Of a stretch of DNA of 64,000 nucleotides, positions 61,301 to 64,000 are shown in pieces (the stretch's first letter is position 1; each line of letters starts with the position of its first letter). The DNA is taken from NCBI GenBank assembly GCA_963678705.1, contig OY783217.1:7130001-7194000 (forward strand), given 5' to 3'. The notes under the pieces were generated by a model that worked only from the letters and a program-made list of their open reading frames with translations, did not search any database and was not told the origin of the DNA. Source of the DNA: Panorpa germanica (Eukaryota; Arthropoda; Insecta; Mecoptera; Panorpidae). The position numbers and the translations under genes were made by a program.

Positions 61301-63624
61301 ACACAGTGTTAGGGTCTATACTGGCTTCTAAATCCTCTACTAACTCTCGAAATATCATACCTTGTTCACCAGTTCTGCAATTTAAAAAAAATACTAACTT
61401 AGATTTTTATTGATTAGTGAATTTCAATAAATGTTTTATTTGTTTAAATAAGTCTGTATGTTAATTTGAAGTCGTATGACTACTTTAAGTCAAGGCAAAT
61501 AATATTTTGTGTTTGTTATATGTTAGAAAAATAAAAAAATATGTATGTAACATATATTACACATAAAATAAACCTATTTATATAGAATTTATCTTAGCAG
61601 AGTAACAGCAAATATAACTGTATAACTTTAATGGTACGTAAATGCAATATTTGTGTTGAAAAATTAGCAATATGTTGTAATAATTAGATTTACATACCGG
61701 TGGGCTGTCACCCAAAGCCATCCATCTCCCATATCATTGTGACAAAAAAATATGTCCCCTTTTTGAAAAGACAATTCGTCTGTGTCGGGCATTTTTGTAT
61801 AAGGCAAAATGGCAACAACACGCTGAAAAATTAATAAATAAATAATAAATCGATTAAGAGAATTTCTTTAAGTTTTTATAGCAGAATTTGAAGATTTACC
61901 TTTTTATCATTGACAGGCTCCGGCGGCGCAACTGGAGCGACCAATCTTTCACGTTTTAATAAATCTGAGCATTGTGTATAATATCCAACCAAATCACTAA
62001 GAGACAAAAATTGTCGCCCTCCGATGTAAAAGTCTCCACATACCGCTGTTATTCTGATTACAATTAAACAAAATGTTATTTATTATCATTACTATTAATT
62101 ACTTTTTATCAAATTTCTATATGCATGCATTTCTTATGTGGAACAGTTTATATTTTGGGTGGAGTGTGCTTTAATAAGTGGTTTCGAAAAGACTTTATTA
62201 TAACTGAAATACAAAAATGAATATTTGAAAAATGTTGTATTCCAAACAGTTTAAGTTCCGATAATTTATTTTTTTTAAAGAAAAGCACCGAAATGTTTTA
62301 ACATTAAATAACATAAGTTCTATCTATGGCATAATTCTTAATATAGTTTTATGAAGTGAATTAAATTACCTGAAATGATTAATTCCAGTTCTACCCAGAT
62401 AACTTAATACATAAGAACCTGGTTTTCGATCACTCTCTCGTACTGTAAAACATAATAATTTTGATGTAATAAATTCTAATTTATCGAATTCTAATATGAA
62501 CATTAATGTTAAGCTGATAATGCTATATAATAAGTGTCTAGTTTAAAGAAATAAATAAAAAAGAAAAGAGTAATTTTGAAGCTAATTGTATGTTTTTATA
62601 ATTAAACAATAGTTATAATTTAGCAGTACTTCTGTAATGTCATTTACATATTTATATATTAAGGTACCACTTACCTAGGTAACTTCCCAATTTCGAGGCT
62701 CCCCATAGACGCTCTTCAGCCGTATACCGATCCAATCGTCCATGATACCATTCACTCTCTGGAGGTGCTATGACAGGGGGGCGATCACCTACTTGGGATG
62801 AAACGTACGGATGCAAGTTATGACTTAAGTTCGACATTGATTTGATGTTTACCGATCTGTTTTATAGACACAATGCTTTATCAATTAGCAATTATTGTCC
62901 GAATATTAAATTAATAAATACAACGTAATTAAAGCAAGTAAGTACTGTTATCACGAATATGATTTTATCTTAAAGTTTTACTGTAATAGATTATTTAAGA
63001 TAAATGATAATGAACTATTAATATGCGTGCAGATACAAAGCATTGAATTGAAAATGTTATGAAGTATTGCACAACTATGAACGATCACACAATTTTTTAA
63101 ATAGACTACACATAAAACGTTATCGTCACTCTACAGTCAAAAACCATTTGGTTACTGAGTCAATATAAATTCCAAATACATATTCAAGTAAGTAGATTAT
63201 TTAATCATAATGTAAAGGATATTCTCTTATCTTCTGCATTTTTGTCAATCAAAATATTTGTTATCGTCTATATTTACAATACACAAAACATATTCCAAAA
63301 TGAATTTTATATCGAAAAAATGTTATTAATATACTTCTGTTCGTAAAAAACCTAACTGGTTTAATGACTAATCGTAGGAATTCTAATAATATCAAACGAA
63401 GAATGATTCAGTTTTGAAATGTCAAAATAGAAAAAACCTTTGTAAACAAATAAAGAAAGCTAACCGTTCGTGATAGGACCATCTACTTCATCTTGTTCAA
63501 GTTCAGCAGCGAGCTCTGCCAAATCCATTGCGCCCCCATCTTCTGAACCAGTTGAAGGAGATCCCAATTTATCCTTAGGAACCACACTTGGAATTCCCAC
63601 ACCCGTACGTATTAAGTCGGCCAT
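58343..63624 (-). CDS. vap: p120 RasGAP (RASA1 / vacuolar peduncle)
   Basis: Exon 1 (63624-63465) encodes an acidic tail (MADLIRTGVGIP..). The other exons keep phase: 62856-62675, 62442-62370, 62053-61900, 61822-61698, 61374-61244, 61156-60945, 60868-60735, 60664-60505, 60397-60051, 59983-59661, 59585-59416, 59336-59208, 59136-58852, 58775-58613 and 58497-58343. From the ATG at 62837 this is 907 residues. Domain order is that of RASA1: SH2 (WYHGRLDR, YLVRESDRKPGSYVLS), SH3 (RVVAILPYTKMPDTDELSF), SH2 (FLVRPSDNSPGDYSL), PH (YLLKKSDKTAKKYKQLYFVL), C2 (PYCVLSINQVRVARTKV) and RasGAP. The arginine finger is R642 (TLFRAASL) and the FLRLLCPALLNP signature follows. It stimulates Ras GTP hydrolysis downstream of receptor kinases. 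Exon 1 does not join exon 2 in phase, so a microexon or another N-terminus is missing from this model. The last exon follows a G/GTGATA donor; reading through gives an early stop. Confidence 0.95.
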
Positions 63625-64000
63625 TATCCTCTTTGTTATTTATAGTTTACAATAATAGCTTGCAGCATTTGCTAATTCATAATTTTATACTTTTGGTCTT
63701 TTCACTTTCATTATATAAATATATGATTGTTATGTCTTTTAATCAGTCAGTATGTTTTAATAAATATTGTAATAAAATTATAACCTAAGGTACAAAAGAA
63801 CTGACTACATTTACAAAGAAGATTATTATTGACGTTTCCTACCGGCTGTAGTCACGTCAAAAATATTGTACCAAGAGTTGTTTACAAATTACTGGCCACG
63901 TTTAAATAAGTTGACAGCTTCAAATAATATTTGAAATTGTTTTAAACTGTTTTAAACTTTAATGACTCATTATACATTTGCTTAATTATCTTCTATCTTT
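63625..64000. promoter_or_regulatory. Upstream region of RasGAP
   Basis: Sequence above the first RasGAP ATG. It should contain leader and promoter for the minus strand; no core element is distinct, and no gene on the other strand is visible before the window ends. Confidence 0.35.

Noticed and set aside
1..64000. CRISPR arrays, bacterial operons, integrated viral genes, rRNA or tRNA genes.
   Set aside because: No regularly spaced repeats, no bacterial-type gene clusters and no recognisable RNA gene or viral protein motif were seen in this eukaryotic window.

Overview
This is an AT-rich eukaryotic nuclear window with about a dozen conserved, mostly multi-exon protein genes and no ribosomal, tRNA or CRISPR features that I can see. 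GT-AG introns of roughly 70 bp to a few kb, insect-like protein variants, long AT-rich intergenic stretches and small inverted-repeat elements point to an insect, most likely a lepidopteran or another holometabolous insect. MCM9 is present, and as far as I recall drosophilids have lost it, so Drosophila is unlikely. All exon coordinates come from reading splice sites and checking that the reading phase is kept across every junction.

Left part (1-21.6 kb). The N-terminal half of MCM9 (-) runs off the left edge. Then come the P-body protein LSM14/trailer hitch (-), head-to-head with cytochrome c1 (+), then the ubiquitin-conjugating variant Uev1A/MMS2 (-), and MEMO1 (-). The first intron of MEMO1 holds an intronless coiled-coil gene on the same strand.

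Middle (21.6-43.5 kb). Cyclin G (-) has its coding exons at 26.1-27.9 kb and probably a distant non-coding leader near 36 kb. About 15 kb around and upstream of it is gene-poor and carries a diverged repeat cluster (37.7-39.9 kb) and a hAT-like short element (40.46-40.76 kb).

Right part (43.5-64 kb). This is gene-dense: single-exon Vps2/CHMP2A (+), COX8 (-), the peroxisomal ubiquitin ligase PEX10 (-), a possible 41-residue two-exon gene (+), mitochondrial fission protein MTFP1 (-), exonuclease EXO1 (-) head-to-head with Kish/TMEM167 (+), and p120 RasGAP/RASA1 (-), complete except for an unresolved join between its first two exons. Between MTFP1 and RasGAP lie several copies of a repeat whose ends resemble GATACCCGCTAA(A)CACAG.

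The genes do not form a pathway. They are housekeeping functions: respiratory chain (Cyt-c1, COX8), mitochondrial division (MTFP1), peroxisome import (PEX10), DNA repair (MCM9, EXO1, Uev1A), ESCRT-III (Vps2), secretion (Kish), RNP granules (LSM14) and signalling (MEMO1, Cyclin G, RasGAP). I found no convincing novel biological system. The most interesting items are the nested coiled-coil gene, the small gene next to PEX10, the two alternative acceptors in the last Cyclin G exon, the phase mismatch at the RasGAP N-terminus and two hand-found families of inverted-repeat elements.
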